16,366 nt of DNA from CF-161 sp035259145 (GCA_035259145.1 DATFWQ010000283.1:1-16366); one strand, 5' to 3'; shown: positions 1 to 7,024, counted from the stretch's first letter. Notes: a model not told the origin generated them from the sequence alone. Numbers and translations are program-made.

Positions 1-1114
1 AGTAACCCAGGTCGTCCAGCCACCGCCGCGTGTCCCCGGTCACCGCGCGCGGCACGCCTGCCAGCTCGGTGACCGATCGGCAGCCGGTCAGAAACGCCGC
101 CACCCTCAGCTCTTCGAGGAAGCCTTCGATCCACCGCTCCACCGCCTCCTCGCTCTCGAGCGCTGCAATCAGCAGCGGCCGCGCGACGCCGACCGCGGTG
201 GCGCCCAGCGCCATGGCCTTGGCGGCATCGAGGCCGCTCCGGATCCCGCCTGTCGCGATGATGGGCAGCCCGGCGGCCGACGCCGCCACGACTGACACCG
301 CTGTCGGTATCCCCCAGTCGCGGAACACCTCGCCAATGCGCGCTCCTCGCCAGTCGCCGGCCGCGGCGGCCCTGATCGCCTCCACCGCCGAGAAGCTGGT
401 GCCGCCCAGCCCTCCCACGTCAATGGCGGCAAAGCCAAGTGCACCCAACTCCTTCGCCACCCGGCTCGAGATGCCGGCACCGGTTTCCTTGGCTACGACA
501 GGCACGCCCGCGGTGGCGACCACCGCTGCGATGGCCTCCCGGATGCCGCCGGCCCGGCGGTCGCCCTCGGTCTGGACGCTCTCCTCGAGAAAGTTGAGGT
601 GGATGGCCAGCGCATCGGCTCCGATCATCCGGACCGACTCCATCAGCTCAGTGGCGTGAAGCGCGGGACCGCTGGCCTGGTCGATCAGCTGAGGAGCGCC
701 GACATTGGCGATCAGGAGGGCGTTCGGAGCCACCCGACGTGCGACGGCGTAGGTCTGGGCGAGGCTCGGATTGCGGAGTGCAGCCCGCTGGCTGCCGAGG
801 CCCATTGCCAGGCCGTGACGCTCGGCCGCGACTGCCAGGCGCCGGTTGACCTCTGAAGCCATCCGGTGGCCGCCAGTCATCGCGGCGATGACCAACGGCG
901 CCCGGAGGCGCCGGCCCAGCAGCTCCAGCGAGAGGTCGATGGCCGAGAGGTCGGCCACGGGCAGAGCGCAGTGGACCAGGCGCACGTCCGGCCAGCCTGG
1001 GCCGGTCCGCGAGTCGACGTCCCCGGTGCTGGCCACCTGAAGGTGCTCGCCCTTGCGGCGCTCGACGACGTCATGGGCGGCGTCGTCGAGCTTCGTGTCC
1101 GGCCTGGATGTCAC
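1..1114 (-). CDS. fni: Type 2 isopentenyl-diphosphate delta-isomerase-like flavoprotein (C-terminus cut by window edge)
   Basis: This reads as an FMN-dependent IDI-2, the family that interconverts IPP and DMAPP in the cytosol. About 371 residues are visible with no stop before the edge, and the last ones already match the family C-terminus. Family segments are AAMTGGH (78-83), GLGSQRAAL, IANVGAPQL, HLNFLEESVQTEGD (172-185), VVAKETGAGIS and DVGGLGGTSFSAVEAIRA. The start is GTG at 1114, whose bases overlap the TGA of the upstream CoA-transferase (GTGA), so translation is probably coupled. One oddity is visible: where the family has H-x-N-x-x-Q-E, this protein has Glu177 instead of the catalytic Gln (His172, Asn174 and the metal-ligand Glu178 are kept). 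It may therefore be a slow isomerase or a paralogue with another job. Sitting last in a UbiD operon, it could supply the dimethylallyl unit for prenyl-FMN; this is inference. The family call is secure, the activity is not. Confidence 0.88.
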   Translation of the reverse strand, partial: MTSRPDTKLDDAAHDVVERRKGEHLQVASTGDVDSRTGPGWPDVRLVHCALPVADLSAIDLSLELLGRRLRAPLVIAAMTGGHRMASEVNRRLAVAAERHGLAMGLGSQRAALRNPSLAQTYAVARRVAPNALLIANVGAPQLIDQASGPALHATELMESVRMIGADALAIHLNFLEESVQTEGDRRAGGIREAIAAVVATAGVPVVAKETGAGISSRVAKELGALGFAAIDVGGLGGTSFSAVEAIRAAAAGDWRGARIGEVFRDWGIPTAVSVVAASAAGLPIIATGGIRSGLDAAKAMALGATAVGVARPLLIAALESEEAVERWIEGFLEELRVAAFLTGCRSVTELAGVPRAVTGDTRRWLDDLGY

Positions 1115-2370
1115 TGAAGCGCGCCCTCAGCCTCGAGGGCGTCGAACTCGTCGTCGCCGACTCCCAGCAGATCGCAGATGACGTAACGATTGTGCTCTCC
1201 GAGCATGAACGCGGGCGACGCGATGACGTCCGGGGTCTCGGGCAGGATGAACGCCGGGCTCGGCACCGAGTGCGGCCCGATGACGGGGTGGTCGAGCCTC
1301 CGGAACGCCCCCCGATGGACGAGCTGGAGATCCTCGAAGACGTCGCGCATGTCGTTTACCGGTGCCGCGTGGACTTCCGCGGCGCGGAGGATCTCGAGCA
1401 CCTCGGCCCGATCCCGGTCTCGGGTCCACTCGGAGACGCGGCGCTCGAGGTCATCCTCCGCCGCCTTGCGGCCGGCCGCGGTGGCCAGGCACTCATCCCG
1501 AGCCCAGCCTGGCTCGCCGAGGGCTGCTCGAAAGCGCGCCCACTCCGCGTCGTCGTGCACGCTGATCGCACACCAGCGCTCCACCCCGGCACAGGGAAAT
1601 ACGCCGTGCGGGGCAGCAGCCGGATGGCGGTTGCCCATCCGTGTGGGCACGGCAGCGGTGGCGAAGTGCTCGACCATGACGGGTGCCAGCAGCTGAATCC
1701 CGGCCTCGTACTGTGACAGGTCGACGTGGCAGCCGTGCCCGGTCCGCGCTCGCATCTCCAGCGCAGCCAGGACGGCGACCGCCCCATACGCCACTGCGAT
1801 GTAGTCGATGAACGGCCCCCACAGGAGCGAAGGCGACCGGTCAGGCCAGCCCGTCAGATGCGTGAAGCCACTGAGGGCGGTCAGGTGGGTGCCGAAACCG
1901 GCCCGGTGGGCGTGAGGTCCCGTCGCACCCTGATTGCACGTGCTGATGGTGATCAGGCCGGAGTTGCGGGCACTCATCGCCTCATGGCCCAGGCCCAGAC
2001 GCTCCATTGTCCCTGGTGTGAAGTTCTCGATCACGACGTCGGCCCGCTCGATCAGGCGTCCGGCCAGCTCGAGCCCGGCGCTCGACTTCAGGTTCAGGGT
2101 CACGCCAAGCTTGTCGTTGTTGGTGATGGCGAACATGCCGGCCCGCTCGATGCCGGGCTGGCCGTCCTTGTAGGGCGGATAGTTGGTCCGAAAGCCGTCC
2201 AGGCGCAGCCGGCTCTCGACCCGGATCACCTCCGCCCCGTGGTCGGCCAGGTGCTTGCCGATGGCCGGCCCGGCGGCGAAGCCGCCGAATTCGACAACGT
2301 GCAGATCCGCGAGAGCGGCTGACGGTTCGCCGAGACGTGCGGCCCCGGGCTCCTCGACCGTCGTGCTCAT
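1111..2370 (-). CDS. Family III (CaiB/BaiF) acyl-CoA transferase, subunit or paralogue 1
   Basis: A 419-residue protein of the formyl-CoA transferase / CaiB family, which moves CoA from a donor thioester to a carboxylic acid through an aspartyl-CoA intermediate. Visible signatures are the N-terminal Rossmann-like segment VVEFGGFAAGPAIGKHLADHGAEVIRVE (25-52), the N-x-x-K-L-x-x-x-L-N-L stretch near 84-94, VVIENFTPGTMERLGLG (112-128), and GHGCHVDLSQYEAG (211-224), the region holding the family nucleophile. The length is normal. I chose ATG 2370 because it overlaps the upstream TGA (ATGA); a longer reading to 2697 would lie inside the previous gene. It is paired head to tail with a second family III gene, so a heteromeric enzyme of the BbsEF or SptAB kind is likely. 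Substrate unknown. Unlike its partner it keeps an acidic residue (Glu222) at the second candidate position of the V-D-L-S-x-x-E segment. Confidence 0.9.
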   Translation of the reverse strand: MSTTVEEPGAARLGEPSAALADLHVVEFGGFAAGPAIGKHLADHGAEVIRVESRLRLDGFRTNYPPYKDGQPGIERAGMFAITNNDKLGVTLNLKSSAGLELAGRLIERADVVIENFTPGTMERLGLGHEAMSARNSGLITISTCNQGATGPHAHRAGFGTHLTALSGFTHLTGWPDRSPSLLWGPFIDYIAVAYGAVAVLAALEMRARTGHGCHVDLSQYEAGIQLLAPVMVEHFATAAVPTRMGNRHPAAAPHGVFPCAGVERWCAISVHDDAEWARFRAALGEPGWARDECLATAAGRKAAEDDLERRVSEWTRDRDRAEVLEILRAAEVHAAPVNDMRDVFEDLQLVHRGAFRRLDHPVIGPHSVPSPAFILPETPDVIASPAFMLGEHNRYVICDLLGVGDDEFDALEAEGALQ

Positions 2371-3527
2371 CGGGTCGCCTTCGGCCCCGCCAACCGGAAC
2401 CACCCCACTGGCAGCCGGACCGCCTTGCCCAGCTCGGGAAGGTAGGTATCCGCCCAGACCGCTCGGGCTGTGAGCTGCGGGTCGGCTGCTATGTCTTCGG
2501 CCGTTGCGACAACGTACCCAAGCATGCGCCGCGCCTCCGTCTGCTCCAGGAACTCGCGCTTCGTCAGCGTGAGAAAAAAGGGGGCGATGGCCGCCTCCAT
2601 GCTCTCGATTTCGGCAGGGGTCATCGTCGCCACCTCGAAGGTGTCCCAGTCGATGGCAAGCAGCGACTCTGACGCCATGCCCTTGTCCGCCATCCACTCG
2701 ACGAGCCCGCGGTTCGACAGCCGGCCGGCCGAGCCGCCGTAGATCGCAAACGTGACGAAGCCGTCCCGGCAGGGCCAGATGTTGCGCATCGTGGCGCCGT
2801 TGACGTTACGGCCGACCAGGAAGGCTCCCGCTCGCATCGGGTTCACCCCTGCCATCTCCCAGAAGGTTGGGGCGTGGACAAGCATGGGCAGCACTCCGCA
2901 CTGAGCCGAGGCGTCGACGTGCTGGCCGCGGCCCACCAGCCTGCGGTGGTGGTGGGCGATAAGGGTCCCGACGGCTGCGTTGACGCAGGCCCAGGCGGCA
3001 GCTTGCGGGAGGCTGACGCGCACCGGCGGCCGGTCGGGGTCACCGGTGAGCCAGGCGGCACCGCCAGACGCCATGAGCTCCAGGTCGGACGCTGGGACGC
3101 GGGCCAGCGGGCCGTCCTGGCCGTACGGGGTGACCGAGGTCATGACCAGGCCGTGGTTTCTCTGCGACAGCGCCGCCCAGCCGATGCCGAGCTCGTCCAG
3201 CCGGCCCGGGGCCTCGCCCTCCAGCACGAAGTCGGCCTTCTCCGCCAGCTCGAGCAGACGAGCCCGGTCGCCGGCCACGGCCAGGTCCAGGTCCAGGCGC
3301 TGCTTGCACGCGTTGAACGCCACCCAGGTCGCACCGACCGAACCCGCCGGCCCATGTATCAGCGGCGGCTGATCGCGTCCTGGGTCGCCTCCCGGAGGGT
3401 CGATCTTCAGCACCGTTGCGCCCAGATCCGCCAGGATCTTGCCGAGCAGCCAGCCAAGCTCCCCGGTAAGGTCGAGCGCCAGCAGGCCCTCCAGAGGCGC
3501 CACTTCAGCGGCGCCCGGCTCTGCCAC
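2367..3527 (-). CDS. Family III (CaiB/BaiF) acyl-CoA transferase, subunit or paralogue 2
   Basis: A 386-residue second member of the CaiB/BaiF fold. Family marks are LLALDLTGELGWLLGKILADLG (15-36), the N-x-x-K-x-x-L-D-L-D-L stretch (72-82), SVTPYGQDGP (131-140), and GRGQHVDASAQCG (199-211). It is clearly different from the gene that follows, so this is not a recent duplication. Asp205 is present, but the position matching Glu222 of its partner is Cys210, so one subunit may be catalytic and the other structural, as suggested for some two-gene family III transferases. The start is GTG at 3527, 28 bases after the UbiD stop, with no clear Shine-Dalgarno; the stop overlaps the next start. It is probably co-transcribed with the UbiD gene before it, acting just before or after decarboxylation. 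An acyl-CoA racemase role is possible for the fold but less likely for a tandem pair. Confidence 0.87.
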   Translation of the reverse strand: MAEPGAAEVAPLEGLLALDLTGELGWLLGKILADLGATVLKIDPPGGDPGRDQPPLIHGPAGSVGATWVAFNACKQRLDLDLAVAGDRARLLELAEKADFVLEGEAPGRLDELGIGWAALSQRNHGLVMTSVTPYGQDGPLARVPASDLELMASGGAAWLTGDPDRPPVRVSLPQAAAWACVNAAVGTLIAHHHRRLVGRGQHVDASAQCGVLPMLVHAPTFWEMAGVNPMRAGAFLVGRNVNGATMRNIWPCRDGFVTFAIYGGSAGRLSNRGLVEWMADKGMASESLLAIDWDTFEVATMTPAEIESMEAAIAPFFLTLTKREFLEQTEARRMLGYVVATAEDIAADPQLTARAVWADTYLPELGKAVRLPVGWFRLAGPKATR

Positions 3528-3555
3528 CGGCGGGCTCAGCGGTGCCGCGGTGCCG

Positions 3556-5151
3556 TCACCGGCCGGTCCGTGCCAGCGAGGTGACCCAGCCGTGCATCAG
3601 CGCTTTCGCGCGGGCGACCTCGTCCACACCGAACCACTTCGCGGGGTCGACGCGGTCGATCGGATAAACCGGGCGCATGAAGTCGTTCTCGTAGCCGAAC
3701 GGTACTGTCGCATCGATGCCCATGCCGCCCTCGAAGCGGGTGTTCGAAGCGGTCCATTCCTTGCTACCGGCGGTCATGCGCTCGGATGGCTGGAATGTCT
3801 GACCGATGCCGCCGTGGACCGGGTTGAGGATGTCGACGTGCGGATTGACCCGTGTGGTCAGGGCCCAGATGATGTCGTCCATCGAGTAGATGTCGATGTC
3901 GGTGTCCACCGCGATGGCGAGGCGCATGCCCTGGCTGCGTGAAAGGATCGCGGACAGAAAGTTCCGCTGCCAGCCCTCCTCGACCTTGTTCCGCTTTTTG
4001 ACCTGAAAGATGCAGCCGCCCCAGTCGGTCATGCAGAAGGGGATGTTGACGTCCTGCACGATGCCAGGCTGGAGCCGCTCACAGAGCTCGAAGATGGCGG
4101 ACTCCCGGACCGTGCTGTCGATGTTGTGGCAGTCCAGCATGTGCACGCCGAGGGCGTAGAAGACCGGCCTGGTGGACTGACGCATCGTGATCCCGGTGAC
4201 GTGCAAGGTCGGCGCTTTGTAGGCCTTGCCCATGTAGCCGGCCCACTCGGGGTGAAAGTGATAGCGCCCCTGGGTGTCGTGCTCTTCGGCCTCGCGCGTC
4301 TCGTAACGCTTGTCGCGAGGCTTGAGGTATCCCTCGAGCACGAAGTCGCAATCAGCCACCGCCCAGGCGTCGACGGTCCGGGCCTTGACGATCCTGACCG
4401 GGTAGCCCTGGACGGCGCCTGCCGCACCCAGCTCGTCGCCACCCCGCGGCAGCACCACGTAGTCGAAGCCACCACCTGCGATCAGCGTGCACGCGAGGGG
4501 CAGCCCGAAGCACATGGTGATGGGGATGCCCCGCTCCGAGCGGTAGTGCTCGGTGATCACCTGCCACATATGGGACCCCGGGGCAGACTGGAAGGTACCG
4601 ACGTTGCCCCAGCGGAAGTTCATGCGGTTGTAGCCGATGTGGCTTCCGCCGTGGAAATAGTCGCCGACCACCACGCTGTTGCCACTGCCCACGGTCAGCT
4701 CCGACTCCAGCGCGGTGTGGCGAATGGCCGGGACGTACCGATTTACCTCGAGGTCTTCTGTGATCACAAGCTCCTGACACGGCGCGTCCGACCCCACGAC
4801 GACCTCGGGGGGCATCGGATGCGTGAGGGCGTGAGCCAGCTTGACGGTGCGCTGCTGCGGCGTCTCCCAGCCGAACATCCGGTCCAGGACCTCGATGTTG
4901 GCAAACAGGTTGGTCACGACCTCAGCGCCGGGGTGGCCCTTGACGGAGTGAAAGAGGATCGGGATGGTGCCGTCGAGGTGCTTCTGGACACCCGTCAGCT
5001 CGAGGTCCGGGTCGATCTCGACGTCCGTCTCGAGCATCAAGCCCTTCTGACGCAGCCACGCCAGGCTGGCGCCGATCGAGCGCAGCACCTCGGGCTCGGG
5101 TCCCGGGCCCGCGATTCTCTCAGCGAGTGGGCTGGTTACGTCGAGCGCCAT
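3556..5151 (-). CDS. Divergent UbiD-family (prenyl-FMN) decarboxylase
   Basis: A 531-residue UbiD-family protein. The family performs reversible decarboxylation of aromatic or alpha,beta-unsaturated acids with prenylated FMN made by UbiX. Segments matching the fold are SHIGYNRM (170-177), PGSHMWQVITEHY (191-203), FVLEGYLKP (270-278), HFHPEWAGY (298-306) and AIAVDTDIDI near 425. Aligned by eye to the second UbiD in this window and to Fdc1, it keeps the active-site Arg (176), the metal-ligand His (194) and Glu (273), and the last Glu of the E-G-P-F-G-E motif (302). The first Glu of that motif is Tyr297 and the metal-ligand Asn is His171, so it belongs to a distant branch. ATG 5151 has a good Shine-Dalgarno (GGAGGT, 5157-5162). 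It lies directly before the CoA-transferase pair, so a CoA-thioester decarboxylase or carboxylase such as phthaloyl-CoA decarboxylase is a reasonable guess. No UbiX is visible. Confidence 0.87.
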   Translation of the reverse strand: MALDVTSPLAERIAGPGPEPEVLRSIGASLAWLRQKGLMLETDVEIDPDLELTGVQKHLDGTIPILFHSVKGHPGAEVVTNLFANIEVLDRMFGWETPQQRTVKLAHALTHPMPPEVVVGSDAPCQELVITEDLEVNRYVPAIRHTALESELTVGSGNSVVVGDYFHGGSHIGYNRMNFRWGNVGTFQSAPGSHMWQVITEHYRSERGIPITMCFGLPLACTLIAGGGFDYVVLPRGGDELGAAGAVQGYPVRIVKARTVDAWAVADCDFVLEGYLKPRDKRYETREAEEHDTQGRYHFHPEWAGYMGKAYKAPTLHVTGITMRQSTRPVFYALGVHMLDCHNIDSTVRESAIFELCERLQPGIVQDVNIPFCMTDWGGCIFQVKKRNKVEEGWQRNFLSAILSRSQGMRLAIAVDTDIDIYSMDDIIWALTTRVNPHVDILNPVHGGIGQTFQPSERMTAGSKEWTASNTRFEGGMGIDATVPFGYENDFMRPVYPIDRVDPAKWFGVDEVARAKALMHGWVTSLARTGR

Positions 5152-5156
5152 GCTCT

Positions 5157-5162
5157 ACCTCC
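5157..5162 (-). promoter_or_regulatory. Ribosome binding site of the divergent UbiD gene
   Basis: GGAGGT on the minus strand, five bases before ATG 5151. It supports this start and independent initiation after an 81-base gap. Confidence 0.7.
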
Positions 5163-5190
5163 AGGACCTCGGGGCAGCCAAGGTACGAAC

Positions 5191-5200
5191 ATCAGACCAA
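5191..5200. promoter_or_regulatory. Shared intergenic motif ATCAGACCAA, copy 1 (candidate operator)
   Basis: This 10-mer in the gap upstream of the divergent UbiD gene is identical to 7007-7016 in the divergent promoter region. Read on the minus strand both copies are TTGGTCTGAT, followed five bases later by TACCTT here and TACATT there. It may be bound by the GntR regulator encoded at 8589-9377. It is not a clear palindrome. Confidence 0.4.
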
Positions 5201-5207
5201 TGGAGAG

Positions 5208-5236
5208 AGTGTGCCATGCGGCAGGTTGGGTGTCAA
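5208..5236 (-). promoter_or_regulatory. Possible internal promoter for the UbiD and CoA-transferase genes
   Basis: A perfect TTGACA (-35) spans 5236-5231, overlapping the bicupin stop codon. After a 17-base spacer comes CACACT (5213-5208), which matches the -10 consensus at only three of six positions. The predicted start of transcription, near 5201, abuts the ATCAGACCAA motif. The gap is longer than the others in this operon, which fits an internal regulated promoter. The weak -10 keeps confidence low. Confidence 0.3.
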
Positions 5237-6225
5237 GGCGTTCTGCCGTCGCGGTAGATGGTGGCGTCGTAGCCGAGCAGCTGAAAGAGCCGGTTCCGCG
5301 CGCCGACCAGCTCCACGTCGCCGCCCTCTGCCACATGCTGGTGGACCGTGTTCTGCGCGACGTAGACGACGTCGCCCGCCTCCCAGTCGAACCTCCGAGG
5401 GCTGCGTGCGACGCGAGCGTAATAGCGGTCGTCGATGTCCGCCTCCACCTGCCACTCCAGTGTGTGGCCCCGGCCCCGCAGCACATAGAACAGCTCGTCT
5501 GCCATGTGCCAGTGCGCGGCGGTGGGATTGTCACCTTCGATCGTCTGCAGATAGACGTCGATGCCGTGCAGGCGCACGTCCATGCCGGCCCTGGCGAGCC
5601 ACTTCAGCCTGCCGTCGCGGGTGACCGTCCAGGGCTCGTCCGCCGAGTGAACGACTTTGCGCAGCCGGTCGACGCCGGGCGTCCAGAGCCGCGACCAGTC
5701 CTCCCGTTCCCCGTACGCCTCCTCCTGGCCCTCGGGCACGGTGCTGCGCTTGCCCTGCTGCGTGAGCCCCAGGAACATCCAGACCGCCTTCGGCTTCAAC
5801 ACGATGGCCAGCGCGCGCTCTACCGGACTGGCGTTGAAGTGCTGATGGCGGCTGTCCGCGTGCACGACCACCAGGTCGCCGGCCGACCAGTCATATCGGG
5901 CGCCGTCGTGGATCTCGTAGCCCCGGCCCTCGATTATGTAGAAGGCGGCCTCGTTCTGGTGGCCGTGGCCGCCATTAAAGCCGCCGGGCTCGATCAGCAC
6001 GAAGTGACACTGAACCGTCTGTGTGAGAAAAGGATCGTCCTGCGGCGCGGCCATCCACTTGGTTCTCGAGAGCGGCGATGAATCCTCGTGGCCGGCGGCG
6101 TTCTTGTCGTCCCACGGCCTATGGTCGGAACGCACAACGCGTTCGGCCTGGAGGCGCTGCTGGCGCTCAGCTCTGAGCTCGTACTTCTCCCCCTCGATCC
6201 CACGCAGAAAGACTCGGCCCGCCAT
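5233..6225 (-). CDS. Bicupin (two-cupin-domain) protein 1, possible dioxygenase or accessory protein
   Basis: A 330-residue protein with two cupin barrels. Domain 1 (about 70-145) has GHGH (His87, His89), FYIIEGRG and RHQHF (His127, His129), but Ala replaces the usual metal-ligand Glu, with Glu92 one place earlier. Domain 2 (about 215-315) has the full set: HWH (238-240), Glu244, FYVLRGRG and VHQH (295-297). A metal is therefore expected at least in domain 2. Bicupins of this size include gentisate and related ring-cleaving dioxygenases, but also isomerases and non-enzymatic proteins, so the reaction is open. ATG 6225 has a strong Shine-Dalgarno (AAAGGAGG, 6234-6241) inside the end of the aldolase gene, only three bases downstream of that gene's stop. 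It therefore belongs to the same operon. No signal peptide is seen, so it is cytosolic. Confidence 0.82.
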   Translation of the reverse strand: MAGRVFLRGIEGEKYELRAERQQRLQAERVVRSDHRPWDDKNAAGHEDSSPLSRTKWMAAPQDDPFLTQTVQCHFVLIEPGGFNGGHGHQNEAAFYIIEGRGYEIHDGARYDWSAGDLVVVHADSRHQHFNASPVERALAIVLKPKAVWMFLGLTQQGKRSTVPEGQEEAYGEREDWSRLWTPGVDRLRKVVHSADEPWTVTRDGRLKWLARAGMDVRLHGIDVYLQTIEGDNPTAAHWHMADELFYVLRGRGHTLEWQVEADIDDRYYARVARSPRRFDWEAGDVVYVAQNTVHQHVAEGGDVELVGARNRLFQLLGYDATIYRDGRTP

Positions 6226-6228
6226 GGA

Positions 6229-6984
6229 CTATGCCTCCTTTCCATAACCGCCACCCTGACCGGGTGGGGAAATCCTCGCGAGCGCCGCGTAATAGGCCCA
6301 GGCCCGAGTGATCGGCTCTGTCGACTCGATCTCCTCTCGAGCCCTCCCCGCCTCCTCGGGGTCAAAGTACCGCAGCCGGCGCTCGTCACCCCCCGCAGCC
6401 GCGAGGGCGTCGAGCTGAAGCCGGGCAGCCTCCTCCAGGAAGCACGCAACCACGACGGCGCGGCGAATGTCTGATTCGGCTATGTTCGCTCCGTGCCCTC
6501 GCAGCAGCAGGGCCCGTCCGGACCCCAGAGCCCTGGCCGCCGCGTCACCCAGCGCCCAGGTGCGGATGAGACCCGCCCGCTCGAAAACCGGCACGTCGCC
6601 GGCGACTGCGCCGGAGTTGTGCAGTGGGCGCACCGTGAGTCCCAGCTGACCCAGGGCCACGCAGGCCGGAGAGTGCACGTGCGCCACTCCACCGACATCC
6701 GGACGGGCGGCGTAGAGACGCGCGTGGATCCACGACTCGCTGTTCGGCTGTCCGTCCCCCTCGAGCACGTCGCCCTCGCAGCTCATCACGAGCAGGTGAG
6801 CAGCGTCCGCGAACAGTGGACTGGCTCGCGTCGGGATTACGAACGTGTCGGTGCCCGGGATGCGGGCGCTTACATGCCCGAATGCGGTGACCAGGCCGGC
6901 CGCGTGAGCGATCCTGTTGGCGGTTGCGACCTCCTCGCGGAGGGACCGGAGCGACCCGGCGGCGATCACCTTCGATGTTGCCAC
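6229..6984 (-). CDS. Class II aldolase/adducin-family protein (possible aldolase or decarboxylase)
   Basis: A 251-residue member of the class II aldolase family (FucA, AraD, adducin head). Metal ligands are visible: HVHSPA (His102, His104) and LLRGHGANIAES (His164). Glu83 in PNSESWIHARL takes the catalytic-acid place, and FGHVSAR (35-41) corresponds to the phosphate or carboxylate-binding loop. Members cleave sugar phosphates, but relatives such as PhtC of phthalate degradation and the pyridoxine-pathway HMPDdc are aromatic-acid decarboxylases. Given the UbiD and CoA-transferase neighbours, an aromatic substrate is the more attractive reading (inference). The start is GTG 6984, the first in-frame start available. 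No Shine-Dalgarno precedes it and a promoter-like -10 lies 11 bases upstream, so the messenger may be nearly leaderless. It is first in the minus-strand operon. Confidence 0.87.
   Translation of the reverse strand: MATSKVIAAGSLRSLREEVATANRIAHAAGLVTAFGHVSARIPGTDTFVIPTRASPLFADAAHLLVMSCEGDVLEGDGQPNSESWIHARLYAARPDVGGVAHVHSPACVALGQLGLTVRPLHNSGAVAGDVPVFERAGLIRTWALGDAAARALGSGRALLLRGHGANIAESDIRRAVVVACFLEEAARLQLDALAAAGGDERRLRYFDPEEAGRAREEIESTEPITRAWAYYAALARISPPGQGGGYGKEA
6234..6241 (-). promoter_or_regulatory. Strong ribosome binding site of bicupin 1
   Basis: AAAGGAGG on the minus strand, eight bases before ATG 6225 and lying inside the last codons of the aldolase-like gene. It fixes the bicupin start. 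Confidence 0.8.
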
Positions 6985-6995
6985 TCTGACAAGCG

Positions 6996-7024
6996 AATGT
7001 AGGACAATCAGACCAACGGGTCAA
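6996..7024 (-). promoter_or_regulatory. Predicted promoter of the minus-strand catabolic operon
   Basis: TTGACC (7024-7019), a 17-base spacer, then TACATT (7001-6996), facing the class II aldolase gene. Matches to the -35 and -10 consensus are five and four of six. The TTGGTCTGAT motif occupies the spacer, where a bound repressor would block polymerase. The expected transcript start is only a few bases before GTG 6984. Confidence 0.45.
7007..7016. promoter_or_regulatory. Shared intergenic motif ATCAGACCAA, copy 2 (candidate operator)
   Basis: Identical to 5191-5200. It lies in the 66-base gap between the divergent class II aldolase and UbiD genes, inside the predicted minus-strand promoter, so one bound protein could control both directions. 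Just beside it, GACC and GGTC (7011-7022) form a short inverted repeat with a four-base centre. Confidence 0.45.

Noticed and set aside
2371..2697. A longer N-terminus for the first CoA-transferase
   Set aside because: It would lie within the upstream CoA-transferase gene, while the ATG at 2370 overlaps that gene's stop and gives the normal family length.
1111..5151. Naming the UbiD and CoA-transferase genes as the anaerobic phthalate genes
   Set aside because: The gene logic is similar, but no substrate-specific residue can be read by eye, and the bicupin, aldolase and IDI-2 neighbours do not belong to that pathway. It is kept only as a hypothesis.
4126..6081. A 651-codon open frame on the plus strand
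   Set aside because: It runs antisense to the divergent UbiD and bicupin 1 genes, which have clear family motifs and ribosome sites. Its translation shows no recognisable domain. Such shadows are common in GC-rich DNA.
6978..7008. A plus-strand promoter (TTGCCA ... GACAAT) for the canonical UbiD gene
   Set aside because: The spacer would be 19 bases and the -10 is weak. Some promoter must exist in this gap, but the sequence does not single it out.
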